Positions 52,304-60,325 of a stretch of DNA of 64,000 bases are shown in pieces. Where the stretch lies: assembly GCA_947259315.1 (NCBI GenBank), contig CAMYLR010000006.1, positions 244,493 through 308,492 on the forward strand. Reading direction: 5' to 3'. The translations under genes were made by a program, and so were the position numbers. The notes beneath the pieces were generated by a model. That model was not told the origin of the DNA. It searched no databases and was given only the letters and a program-made list of their open reading frames with translations. Source of the DNA: an uncultured Gemmatimonadales bacterium. GTDB taxonomy: Bacteria; Gemmatimonadota; Gemmatimonadetes; JACCXV01; JAHWKZ01. Position 1 is the first letter of the stretch. Each line of letters opens with the position of its first letter.

Positions 52304-54199
52304 TTAATGCGCCGGGGCGGTCGCCGACGGGTCCGGCTCCGCCTCGATGGCTGCCCCGAAGGCCGTCCCCAGCCGATCCTCGCCTTCCTGCGTGACGAGC
52401 ACGACCACGCTGTCTCCCGGGCTCCACCGGGTGCCGCCGTGGCAGAGATAGGACCGATCATCACGCAAGGTCAGGACCGGCAATACCCCCGCCGGCAGGT
52501 CCAACTCACCAAGCGGACGCCCGGGCGGCGACTCGCCGAGCGACAACACGGCCTTGCGCGCCCGGTCCCGGGCGAGATCTCGATTCCAATCTTCCACTTC
52601 GAGCGGCCGTCCGAAAGCCAGCTCGGCGCCCGCGTCCTCGAGCAGCCTGTCTCCGACCCCCTTCTCGGCATCGATCAGCACCGGGTATACCGCGGGTACG
52701 TGGTACTCATCGAGCGCCGCCTGACTCACCAGAAAGTTGACCTCCTGGTTCGGGGTCACTGCGATGAGCGCCGTCGCACACTCCATTTGCGCCTCTTCCT
52801 GGACTTGCCGATCGAGGCTGTTACCGACGCGCGCGACGAGCCCCTCGGCTCGTGCCAACCGGACATTCCGAGGATTCGTATCGACCAACAAGGCGTCCCA
52901 ACCGTTGTCGCGGAGAAGCGCGCCGACTCTGCGACCGAGAGGATTCGCGCCGACAATGATCGCATACCGACCGGCCTCGGCGTTGATTCCGAGCAGCCGC
53001 GCTATCGGACCGGCGGTCAATCCCTGAACGACAACCGTGATCGCGATCGTCAGAAACACCAGCGCCAGGAGGCGTTCGCCGTCGAGCGCCGTGAGCCCCA
53101 CCTGGGCGAGCGCCGGCGATCCGGTCTCCATGCGTAAAGCGATGAAGGAAGCGATCGAGATCGCCACGACGCCGCGCGGCGAGATCCACATCAAGAACAA
53201 CCGTTCTCGCCAGGTGACATCGCGACGCCAAGTGCACACCAACACCGAGGTCGTACGAACGACGAACATCAACACGATGACGGTCCACACGCCGGACCAA
53301 CCGACAGCGGCCAGCGTCGCCAGCGGAAGGTGCGCCGACAACATGATGAACAACATCGAGATGAACAGAACGCTGAGCTCGCCTTTAAAGCGGCGCAACT
53401 GATTCTCACGCGGAATCGACTCCCGCCGCACCGCCATGCCGGCGATCACGACTGCCGCCAACCCCGACTCGCTGGCCGACGCCTCGGCGACAGCGAACAG
53501 AACCAGAACCCAGGCCAAGACGACCAAGTTCTTTATGTCATCAGCGAATACGCCTCGGATCCGGAGCACGCGCCCGAGCGACCACCCCCCGGCGAGACCG
53601 ATCGCAACGCCGACCAAGAGCCGCGATACGAACTCGGTGAACCCCAGCCAAACTGACGTCTCGGCCGACAGGATGATGTCGAGCACCACAACGGTGAGGA
53701 TCGCCCCTACCGGATCGATCAGGATCCCTTCGCCCCGCAGAATGGTGTCGACCCGTCGGGTGACGCGGACGCGGTCGAGTAGCGGCGTGATGACGGTTGG
53801 GCCGGTCACGCTGACGATGGCTCCAAAGAGAAACGCCAACGGCCAGGTGAAACCCGCCAGATAGTGGGCCGCTGCTGCCGCGCCAATGACGGTGATACCG
53901 GCCCCGATCGTGACCAGATTACGGATCGTGCCCCCGACCGCGGCCAGATCGAGCAGCCTCAGCTCGAGGCCGCCCTCGAATAGAATCAGCGCTACGGCAA
54001 CGGTGACGATGGCTTGCAGGCCGATGCCGAAGGCGTCGGGCTCAATCCATCCCAGGCCATCCGGTCCCACCAGCACGCCGAACGCCAGCAAGAACACGAT
54101 GCTCGGGAGCCGGGCCCGTCCGGCGACAACTTGAGCCAGAATCCCGACCCCGACGGCGACCGCAACCATGCGGACGAGAATGGGAGCGCTTTCTTGCAT
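52304..54199 (-). CDS. CPA1-type Na+/H+ (or K+/H+) antiporter with TrkA domains
   Basis: 631 residues. Roughly 12 membrane helices to about residue 400 include ALILFEGGLELRL, SVTGPTVITPLL and EGILIDPVGAILTVV, the cation-site and unwound-helix region of CPA1 exchangers. From about 413 a TrkA-N Rossmann domain (YAIIVGANPLGRRVGALLRD) follows, then a TrkA-C-like domain at about 550-620, as in NhaP2-type proteins. It exchanges cations for protons, gated by nucleotides or ions. 12 bases upstream of it on the strand is nth. Confidence 0.9.
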   Translation of the reverse strand: MQESAPILVRMVAVAVGVGILAQVVAGRARLPSIVFLLAFGVLVGPDGLGWIEPDAFGIGLQAIVTVAVALILFEGGLELRLLDLAAVGGTIRNLVTIGAGITVIGAAAAAHYLAGFTWPLAFLFGAIVSVTGPTVITPLLDRVRVTRRVDTILRGEGILIDPVGAILTVVVLDIILSAETSVWLGFTEFVSRLLVGVAIGLAGGWSLGRVLRIRGVFADDIKNLVVLAWVLVLFAVAEASASESGLAAVVIAGMAVRRESIPRENQLRRFKGELSVLFISMLFIMLSAHLPLATLAAVGWSGVWTVIVLMFVVRTTSVLVCTWRRDVTWRERLFLMWISPRGVVAISIASFIALRMETGSPALAQVGLTALDGERLLALVFLTIAITVVVQGLTAGPIARLLGINAEAGRYAIIVGANPLGRRVGALLRDNGWDALLVDTNPRNVRLARAEGLVARVGNSLDRQVQEEAQMECATALIAVTPNQEVNFLVSQAALDEYHVPAVYPVLIDAEKGVGDRLLEDAGAELAFGRPLEVEDWNRDLARDRARKAVLSLGESPPGRPLGELDLPAGVLPVLTLRDDRSYLCHGGTRWSPGDSVVVLVTQEGEDRLGTAFGAAIEAEPDPSATAPAH

Positions 54200-54211
54200 G
54201 TCGAACGGAAC

Positions 54212-54868
54212 CTAAAGGCGCTGGTAGTAGTCGCACCAGCGAGTGAGCGGGCATTGATCGCAAAGCGGACGTTGGGCCTTGCACGTTTGGCGGCCGTGCA
54301 GAATCAATCGATAGTGCGTCGATGACCAGGCGCTCTGCGGGAGGATATCCATGAGCTCCGTCTCGACCACCGCCGGTGTATCTCCGTGCGCCAGCCCCAA
54401 ACGACGCGAGACTCGAAACACGTGCGTGTCAACGGCGATCGTATCGGCGCCAAACGCGTTCGCGAGCACAACGTTGGCCGTCTTGCGACCCACCCCGGGA
54501 AGGCGCATGAGCTCGCTCCTCGTGCCCGGCACCTGGCCATCGAACTCCTCGACCAGCATTCGACTCATGGCGAGCAGATTGCGCGCCTTGCTCCGGAACA
54601 GACCACACGTCTTTATGTAGCGCTCGAGGGTGCGCTGCTCGAGCTTCAGAAACGATTCAACATCCGGATAGTCACGAAACAGGACCGGTGTGACGGCGTT
54701 GACGCGAGCGTCGGTGCATTGGGCCGAGAGCACGGTCGCCACGACGAGCTGGAATGGAGAGTCGTAATGAAGCGCGGTCGTGACGTCGGAGTACTCCGCC
54801 TCCAACCGCCGCAGGATCGCCCTAACCGTGCTGTGATGTTTGCGGACCGGCGCCGCCGCGCGTGTCAC
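54212..54868 (-). CDS. nth: Endonuclease III
   Basis: 218 residues. A longer open frame starts at 54976 but runs 98 bases into the upstream lipoprotein gene, so the GTG at 54868, 10 bases after that gene's end, is preferred. Helix-hairpin-helix LPGVGRKTANVVLANAF carries the catalytic Lys, and VDTHVFRVSRRLG has the catalytic Asp. The [4Fe-4S] cluster ligands are C-x6-C-x2-C-x5-C in CKAQRPLCDQCPLTRWC. It excises oxidised pyrimidines. Confidence 0.94.
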   Translation of the reverse strand: MTRAAAPVRKHHSTVRAILRRLEAEYSDVTTALHYDSPFQLVVATVLSAQCTDARVNAVTPVLFRDYPDVESFLKLEQRTLERYIKTCGLFRSKARNLLAMSRMLVEEFDGQVPGTRSELMRLPGVGRKTANVVLANAFGADTIAVDTHVFRVSRRLGLAHGDTPAVVETELMDILPQSAWSSTHYRLILHGRQTCKAQRPLCDQCPLTRWCDYYQRL

Positions 54869-54878
54869 TTGGAGGGGC

Positions 54879-55427
54879 CTATCGCCGCCGAACGCCTCGC
54901 TCAGCGCCTTCCCGCCGGGATCGATCTCGCACGTTTGTGGTGTCCGGTTCGATCGGTTCACTCGACCGGATTCCAAAGGGGTCGAGCTCTTGGAGGCTAT
55001 CGGCGAAGGTCACCGTGGGGTCGCCGAGCTCGACGACCAATCCCGCGTCAGAGAACAGTGAATCCCCCGAGAACACCAGGCCGATGTTCTGGTCGACCTG
55101 GAACTCGCCGCTGGTCACTTCTTTGTACCCTCGCTCGTCGAGGACGGTGAACGCGTACTGGAAGCCATGGTAGAGGTAGAGGACCTTGATCTCACCGGGT
55201 CGGAGCCGGCCGGTAAACGTCGTCGCTGCACCAAGATGCTGGTCTGGACTCGGTTCTATCGTTAGCGTCTGAGGCTGATCGGTGTCGTTTCTAACCTCGA
55301 CGACTCTCAAATGGTAGGGGCTGCGCATCGTCGAGATCGGGCCGCTGCAAGCGATAGTGGCGGCAACAAGGGCCAATACTAGCCAATTGAAACGTTTTGT
55401 TACCGGCTCTTGACGATCGATAATCAA
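54879..55427 (-). CDS. Lipoprotein of unknown function
   Basis: 182 residues from TTG 55427; no ATG or GTG fits before the signal peptide. KRFNWLVLALVAATIACSG ends in lipobox TIAC. The mature part is beta-rich (RVVEVRNDTDQPQTLTIEPS, FTGRLRPGEIKVLYLYHGF) and the tail is Arg/Glu-rich (RSRREGAERGVRRR). No family recognised. It precedes nth on the same strand and diverges from rpsU. Confidence 0.7.
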   Translation of the reverse strand: MIIDRQEPVTKRFNWLVLALVAATIACSGPISTMRSPYHLRVVEVRNDTDQPQTLTIEPSPDQHLGAATTFTGRLRPGEIKVLYLYHGFQYAFTVLDERGYKEVTSGEFQVDQNIGLVFSGDSLFSDAGLVVELGDPTVTFADSLQELDPFGIRSSEPIEPDTTNVRDRSRREGAERGVRRR

Positions 55428-55501
55428 CGCGCTAAGTTGATAGGCTGTCGAACGTTACCACCACCGTCTGACCCATCATCCGCTCCGGGAGAGCGCTCTG
55501 C

Positions 55502-55672
55502 ATGGCCGAAATCCAAGTCCGCGAGGGTGAATCACTCGAAAGCGCGTTGAAGCGATTTCGAAGAGAGGTGAAGAAGTCAAACATCTTCTCCGAGCTCAAG
55601 CGGAAGCGACACTACGAGAAGCCTAGCGAGCGCCGGCAGCGCAAGTTACGCAGTCGAAACCGACGCAACTGA
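55502..55672 (+). CDS. rpsU: 30S ribosomal protein S21
   Basis: 56 residues from ATG 55502: MAEIQVREGESLESALKRFR, then REVKKSNIFSELKRKRHYEK and a basic tail rich in Arg and Lys ending RSRNRRN. Length and sequence match S21 throughout. It is followed 6 bases later by the CarD-like gene, so the two are likely co-transcribed and growth-linked. Confidence 0.96.
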   Translation: MAEIQVREGESLESALKRFRREVKKSNIFSELKRKRHYEKPSERRQRKLRSRNRRN

Positions 55673-55678
55673 CCGAAT

Positions 55679-56239
55679 ATGGCTACGAAACAGTTTAAGG
55701 TCAACGACAAGGTCGTGCACCCCCAGTACGGGGGGGGCTACGTATCGGGTATCCGGACGATTACGGTCGGTGACGAGGAACTCGAGTGCCTCGAGATCAA
55801 CTGTGTCTCCAAGGACCGGAAGATCTTCGTCCCCCGCAACAGCGTCGAGTTGTCGGCGATACGGCCACCGCTGAACCAGCGCCGGTTCACGGAGCTCAGG
55901 AAAACCCTTACGGGCAAGCCCGAGGACCTGAGCCGCAACTTCAACCGGCGTATGAAGCAAGTAAAGACCAAGCTGGAATCGGGCGATCCGATGGAAGTCG
56001 GCGAGGTGCTTCGCGACCTCTACCCGAAGTGGGCGGAAAACGCCCTCTCCAGCTCCGATCAGCGGATCTTCGAGAAGTGCCGGGACCTGTTGGTGAGCGA
56101 AATGGCGCTCATCAAGGATTACACCTACGAGAAAGCCACCGAGTACTTCGACAAGACGATGGCCAACGGCCGCAAGAAGGCCAAGAATACGGCCAAGAAA
56201 AAGAGCGCGAAGAAAAGCTCAAAGAAGAAGAAGAAGTAA
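55679..56239 (+). CDS. CarD/CdnL-type transcriptional regulator
   Basis: 186 residues. The N-terminal RNA-polymerase-interacting Tudor-like domain is FKVNDKVVHPQYGGGYVSGI (about 6-25) with ELECLEINCVSKDRKIFVPR. The C-terminal helical domain (about 75-160; RRFTELRKTLTGKPEDLSRN, EVLRDLYPKWAENALSSSDQRIFEK) should contact promoter DNA upstream of -10. The last 20 residues are Lys/Ala/Ser-rich, like histone-tail extensions, and may add non-specific DNA binding. CarD stabilises open complexes at rRNA and housekeeping promoters. Confidence 0.92.
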   Translation: MATKQFKVNDKVVHPQYGGGYVSGIRTITVGDEELECLEINCVSKDRKIFVPRNSVELSAIRPPLNQRRFTELRKTLTGKPEDLSRNFNRRMKQVKTKLESGDPMEVGEVLRDLYPKWAENALSSSDQRIFEKCRDLLVSEMALIKDYTYEKATEYFDKTMANGRKKAKNTAKKKSAKKSSKKKKK

Positions 56240-56249
56240 GCCCCGCCTC

Positions 56250-57155
56250 CTAGATCCACTCCGGATTTCGAGCATCCGATTCATTGCTGCGGGTCAGCGA
56301 CTCGACCTTGCTGCCATCAGCTCCCATGACCCACAGGTTGTGTCGACCGTGTGGGCGGCGCGAGACGAACACGATCCTGTCGCCGCGGGGGTTGAACGAA
56401 GGCGCCGAGTCTTCGACTTCGTTGTCTGTGAGCCGAGTCACTTGCTTGGTCGACAAATCCACCAGCGCGATCTCGGCCCCGGATCCCGTACCGCGTTTGA
56501 AGACGATCCGGCTGCCGTCGAGGCTCCAGTTGGGGTCGCTCTGCGGGCCCGTCTCGGCGGGCGTCAGCGGTTCGGAAGCTCCGGTTCGCGCGTCGACGAT
56601 AAAGATCCGCGTCACGCCGTCGCGCACACCCACGACCGCCAATGATCTTCCGTCCGCCGACCAACGGGGCTGACGCCAGGGCCCGCCGTCCTCCAACAAG
56701 ATTCTCGGCTCGGAACCATCGATGGCGGCGATCTCGATGCTGGACTGGCCGCGCTGCGTGCGCGTGTAAGCGAGCTGTGTCTCGTCCGGACTCACCGATG
56801 GATCGCTGAACTCCTCGCCTATCGCCGAGAGCACGACGACCTCATCGCTGCCATCCAACCCAACCGACCAAATCTGCCTCGAGCCTGCCACCACACGGGT
56901 GTAGAAGACCTTTCTCAAGCCGGCCGAGAAATCGGGCGCGCCGTCAAACCCGTCTGCCCCGGTGAGCCGCAGCTCGTTCCCTGATCGCGCCACCAGGAAG
57001 TAGATGTCTTCGCTCTTGCCCAGGGAATCGTCGACCGCCTTCGAGTATATGACGCGCACCGACGACGGCAGGTTGGCGGGCGGGGTAGCGAGACAGCCGA
57101 AACCGACGACCATCAGTAGCGGCAACGCAGCACTCAATCCGAGCGATCTTCTCAC
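56250..57155 (-). CDS. TolB-like beta-propeller (PD40) lipoprotein
   Basis: 301 residues from GTG 57155, preceded by GGAGGAG. The signal ends LLMVVGFGC, with a lipobox Cys21. PD40-type repeats are visible: DPSVSPDETQLAYTRTQRGQ, QPRWSADGRSLAVVGVRDG, DPNWSLDGSRIVFKRGTGSG and APSFNPRGDRIVFVSRRPHG. The layout matches TolB-like propellers found in many envelope proteins. There are no tolQRA or pal neighbours, so calling it TolB itself is not justified. Confidence 0.87.
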   Translation of the reverse strand: MRRSLGLSAALPLLMVVGFGCLATPPANLPSSVRVIYSKAVDDSLGKSEDIYFLVARSGNELRLTGADGFDGAPDFSAGLRKVFYTRVVAGSRQIWSVGLDGSDEVVVLSAIGEEFSDPSVSPDETQLAYTRTQRGQSSIEIAAIDGSEPRILLEDGGPWRQPRWSADGRSLAVVGVRDGVTRIFIVDARTGASEPLTPAETGPQSDPNWSLDGSRIVFKRGTGSGAEIALVDLSTKQVTRLTDNEVEDSAPSFNPRGDRIVFVSRRPHGRHNLWVMGADGSKVESLTRSNESDARNPEWI

Positions 57156-57165
57156 GGGCTCCTCC

Positions 57166-57720
57166 TCATACTCGGGGCAGGGTCAGGCCGCGCTGTGCCT
57201 GGTACTTGCCTTGACGATCGGCGTACGACGTGTCGCAAGGGTCGCTGGATTCGAAGAACAGCACCTGCGCGATCCCCTCCTCGGCGTAGATCTTGGCCGG
57301 TAACGGCGTCGTGTTCGAGATCTCGAGCGTCACATGTCCTTCCCATTCGGGCTCGAAAGGCGTCACGTTCACGATGATTCCACAGCGGGCATAGGTAGAC
57401 TTCCCTACACAAACTGTCAAAACGTTCCGAGGGATGCGGAAGTACTCGATCGACCTGGCCAGGGCGAACGAATTGGGCGGAACCACACATGTGGTGCCGG
57501 TCCAGTCGACAAACGAGCGCGGGTCGAACTGCTTGGGGTCGACCGTCGCTCCATAGACGTCGGTGAAGATCTTGAACTCGTCGGACACCCGCAGGTCGTA
57601 GCCGTAGGACGAGAGACCGTAGGAGATCACGCCCTCCCGTACCTGAGTCTCCTGGAACGGCTCGATCATCCCGTGCTCACGAGCCATGCGGGCGATCCAA
57701 TGGTCGGGGCGGATGCTCAT
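57166..57720 (-). CDS. dcd: dCTP deaminase
   Basis: 184 residues from ATG 57720. [19 protein letters not shown] (about 34-52), [20 protein letters not shown] and [30 protein letters not shown] fit dCTP deaminase, with the catalytic Glu in [21 protein letters not shown]. It makes dUTP from dCTP on the way to dTTP. Whether it is the bifunctional dCTP deaminase/dUTPase cannot be told by eye. ATG overlaps the larE stop by 4 bases. Confidence 0.94.
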   Translation of the reverse strand: MSIRPDHWIARMAREHGMIEPFQETQVREGVISYGLSSYGYDLRVSDEFKIFTDVYGATVDPKQFDPRSFVDWTGTTCVVPPNSFALARSIEYFRIPRNVLTVCVGKSTYARCGIIVNVTPFEPEWEGHVTLEISNTTPLPAKIYAEEGIAQVLFFESSDPCDTSYADRQGKYQAQRGLTLPRV

Positions 57721-58550
57721 AGCGCCTCGTTCATGCTGCCGCTGCGGTACCCTTCGAGATCGCACGACACCCAGGTGTAACCGAGCTGCTTGAGCGCGGG
57801 CACGATCGCATCGACCGCCTCCAGCAGTCGGCGGCGGTCAGCGGGCGGGACCTCGATACGGGCCACGTCGCCGTGATGGCGGACCCGCACGACATCGAAA
57901 CCGGCCTCGCGCACGATCCGTTCGGCTTTCCCGACGCGCTCGAGCTCCGGCACGGTGATCGGCTGTCCGTACGGGAAGCGCGAAGCCAGGCATGCGTTGG
58001 CCGGCTTGTCGGCGGTCGGTAACCCCAGCCGACGCGAGAGGGCGCGGATGTCAGCCTTGGTGAAGCCCGCCGCCTTGAGCGGGCTCAAGATCCCTCGTTC
58101 GTCGAGCGCCTTGAGCCCAGGCCGATAGTCGAGCGCGTCATCGGCGTGCGAGCCGTCGATAACGGTCTCGTAGCCGTGTTCCGCGGCCAGCCGCTGGAGA
58201 TCACCATACAGGTCCGCTTTGCAGTAGTAGCAACGCTCGGGCGGGTTCTTGACAAACCCTTCGGCCTCGAGCTCGGTTGACTGAAGCCGCGCATGGCGAG
58301 CGCCCATACTGGCCGCCAACCGGGTCGCCTCGTCGACCTCGTCCGGGTCGTAGGTCGCACTGGCGGCGGTCACCGCCAGCACGCGGTCGGCGCCCAAGAC
58401 GTCGATCGCCTTTTTCAGCAGCAACGTCGAGTCGACGCCACCCGAATAGCCGAGGACGACTGATTTGCAGTCGGCCAGGACAGTCTCGAGCTGACGTTCC
58501 TTGTCAGACAGACGGTCGCGGCCGGTAAGGGTCGGAGCAGGGTGGGTCAT
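57717..58550 (-). CDS. larE: LarE-like ATP-dependent sulfur transferase
   Basis: 277 residues. The PP-loop [12 protein letters not shown] (about 36-47) adenylates the substrate. LarE provides sulfur to the pyridinium cofactor that makes the nickel-pincer nucleotide of lactate racemase. Cys187 in [11 protein letters not shown] corresponds to the sulfur-donor cysteine of sacrificial LarE enzymes. RCYYCK supplies Cys107 and Cys110, giving a three-Cys set that in Thermotoga LarE holds a [4Fe-4S] cluster. No larA, larB or larC is seen nearby. ATG 58550. Confidence 0.87.
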   Translation of the reverse strand: MTHPAPTLTGRDRLSDKERQLETVLADCKSVVLGYSGGVDSTLLLKKAIDVLGADRVLAVTAASATYDPDEVDEATRLAASMGARHARLQSTELEAEGFVKNPPERCYYCKADLYGDLQRLAAEHGYETVIDGSHADDALDYRPGLKALDERGILSPLKAAGFTKADIRALSRRLGLPTADKPANACLASRFPYGQPITVPELERVGKAERIVREAGFDVVRVRHHGDVARIEVPPADRRRLLEAVDAIVPALKQLGYTWVSCDLEGYRSGSMNEAL

Positions 58551-58563
58551 GCGAGGCCGGAAG

Positions 58564-60102
58564 CTAAGCCGACGGCCGAGCCGATGCATGCCGATCGAGA
58601 ACTCGGAACTGGATCGCTTCGGCGACGTGCGCCGGTTCGATCGCGTCCGCCCCAGCCAAGTCGGCGATCGTGCGCGCCACGCGCAGGATTCGTACGTGTG
58701 CTCGTGCCGACAGCCCGAGCCGATCGTAGGCCGCCTCGAGCAATCGCTCTCCCTCGGTATCGAGCTCACACCAACGCGTCGTCTGACGTCCATTGATCTG
58801 GGCATTCAGAACGCTCGGACCCATCCGGTTGCCTTGTCTGCGGCGGGCGGCGGTCACCCGAGCCCGAACGATGGTTGCCGACTCGCCCGGCGCTTCACCC
58901 ATCAGGTCTCCAAACGCGACCGGACGAACGCGGACATGGAGGTCGATTCGGTCGAGCAGCGGGCCGGACAGTCGAGCTCGATACCGCTGTCGAGCAGACG
59001 GTAAACACGTACACGGTTTGAGCGCCTCACCCCAATGCCCGCACGGACAGGGATTCATCGCACCCAAGAACATGAACCGCGCGGGAAAGCGGTGGCGACG
59101 ATGAGCAACGCGTCCAATCACGATCTCGCCCTCCTCCAGCGGTTGCCGGAGCCCCTCTAGAGCATCGCGTCGATACTCGGGAAACTCGTCCAGAAACAGC
59201 ACCCCTCGATGAGCCAGGCTGACCTCACCCGGCCGCGGGGGGCGACCACCGCCAAGCAGCGCTGCGGCCGAGATCGTATGATGCGGAGCCCGAAACGGCG
59301 GCGCGTAAATGAGCGGTCGCTCTGGTGACAAGCGACCCCAGGCGGAGTGGATGGCGGTCACCTCGAGCGCCTCACCCGACCCGAGGGGTGGCAGGATCGA
59401 TGGAAAGCGACGCGCCAAGAACGTCTTGCCTACCCCTGGCGGCCCGATCAACAACGCGTTGTGCCCGCCAGCTGCAGCGATCTCAAGGGCGCGCCGGGCA
59501 ACAACCTGACCCCTGACCTCTGACCAGCCGGAGCCACGACCAACCCGAGTAGGCAAACGCGCCGGCACCGCGACCGGTTGGATCGGATTCACGCCCGAAA
59601 GATGATCGACCGCCGCCGCCAGGGCTGGAACCGGAAGCGCCATCAACCCGTCGACGAGTGCCGCTTCTGCGGCGTTCTCGGGGGCGACCAGAACTTCGCG
59701 CGCTCCCACCGCCTTGAGCGCGGCGGCTATCGGCAGAACGCCCCGTACCGGCTGCACCCGTCCGTCCAAGCTGAGCTCGCCGAGCGCCGCCATCGGTGGA
59801 TGATCGGTCGGCGCAGCGATGGTACGCGAAGCCTTGAGGATCGCCAGAGCGATCGGCAAATCGAACCCGGTCCCGCTCTTGGGTTCATCGGCTGGGGCAA
59901 GATTGACGGTGATTCGACGCAGCGGGGCCTCGAATCCACTGTTCGAGAGCGCCGCCATGACTCGTTCTTTGCTCTCACGGACCGCGCCGTCGGGGAGGCC
60001 GACCAAGTGAAAGGCAGGGAGACCGCGCGCGAGATCGACTTCGACCGTGATCGGTCGTGCGGTAAACCCAGCCAGAGCAGCCGTGAAGACGCGCGCCAGC
60101 AC
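58564..60102 (-). CDS. comM: ComM/YifB family Mg-chelatase-like AAA+ protein
   Basis: 512 residues from GTG 60102. The N-terminal Lon-protease-like (ChlI) domain runs to about 165 (GLPAFHLVGLPDGAVRESKERV, SGTGFDLPIALAIL). The AAA+ module follows: Walker A IGPPGVGKTFLARR, Walker B VLFLDEFPEYRRD and MNPCPCGHWGEALKPC, the ComM zinc-site region. A C-terminal helical domain ends RVARTIADLAGADAIEPAHV. In naturally competent bacteria ComM is a helicase that promotes branch migration of incoming DNA. A second copy of the end of this gene lies upstream. Confidence 0.94.
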   Translation of the reverse strand: MLARVFTAALAGFTARPITVEVDLARGLPAFHLVGLPDGAVRESKERVMAALSNSGFEAPLRRITVNLAPADEPKSGTGFDLPIALAILKASRTIAAPTDHPPMAALGELSLDGRVQPVRGVLPIAAALKAVGAREVLVAPENAAEAALVDGLMALPVPALAAAVDHLSGVNPIQPVAVPARLPTRVGRGSGWSEVRGQVVARRALEIAAAGGHNALLIGPPGVGKTFLARRFPSILPPLGSGEALEVTAIHSAWGRLSPERPLIYAPPFRAPHHTISAAALLGGGRPPRPGEVSLAHRGVLFLDEFPEYRRDALEGLRQPLEEGEIVIGRVAHRRHRFPARFMFLGAMNPCPCGHWGEALKPCTCLPSARQRYRARLSGPLLDRIDLHVRVRPVAFGDLMGEAPGESATIVRARVTAARRRQGNRMGPSVLNAQINGRQTTRWCELDTEGERLLEAAYDRLGLSARAHVRILRVARTIADLAGADAIEPAHVAEAIQFRVLDRHASARPSA

Positions 60103-60189
60103 GCGATCACCGATTGCAAGTCGTACACCGCCGGATTTGGAGGATCAGAAGCGCCAGTTTTTGGGCCGATGACTGCGCCGTGCACCCGC

Positions 60190-60317
60190 TTGGTTCATGC
60201 CGATCGAGAACCCGGAACTGGATCGCTTCGGCGACGTGGACCGGTTCGATCGCGTCCGCTCCAGCCAAGTCCGCGATCGTGCGCGCCACGCGCAGAACCC
60301 GCCCGTGCGCGATGGTT
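60190..60317 (-). pseudogene. Decayed fragment of a comM 3' end
   Basis: On the minus strand this stretch reads TIAHGRVLRVARTIADLAGA then DAIEPVHVAEAIQFRVLDRH, nearly the same as the last 40 residues of the intact ComM. In DNA, the roughly 110 bases from 60196 match those from 58587 with only scattered changes (direct repeat, 1,609 bases apart). The rest of the gene is missing and the frame runs on into unrelated sequence toward 60107. It fills most of the gap between comM and the gene ending at 60326. Confidence 0.8.
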
Positions 60318-60325
60318 CGGCTTCG

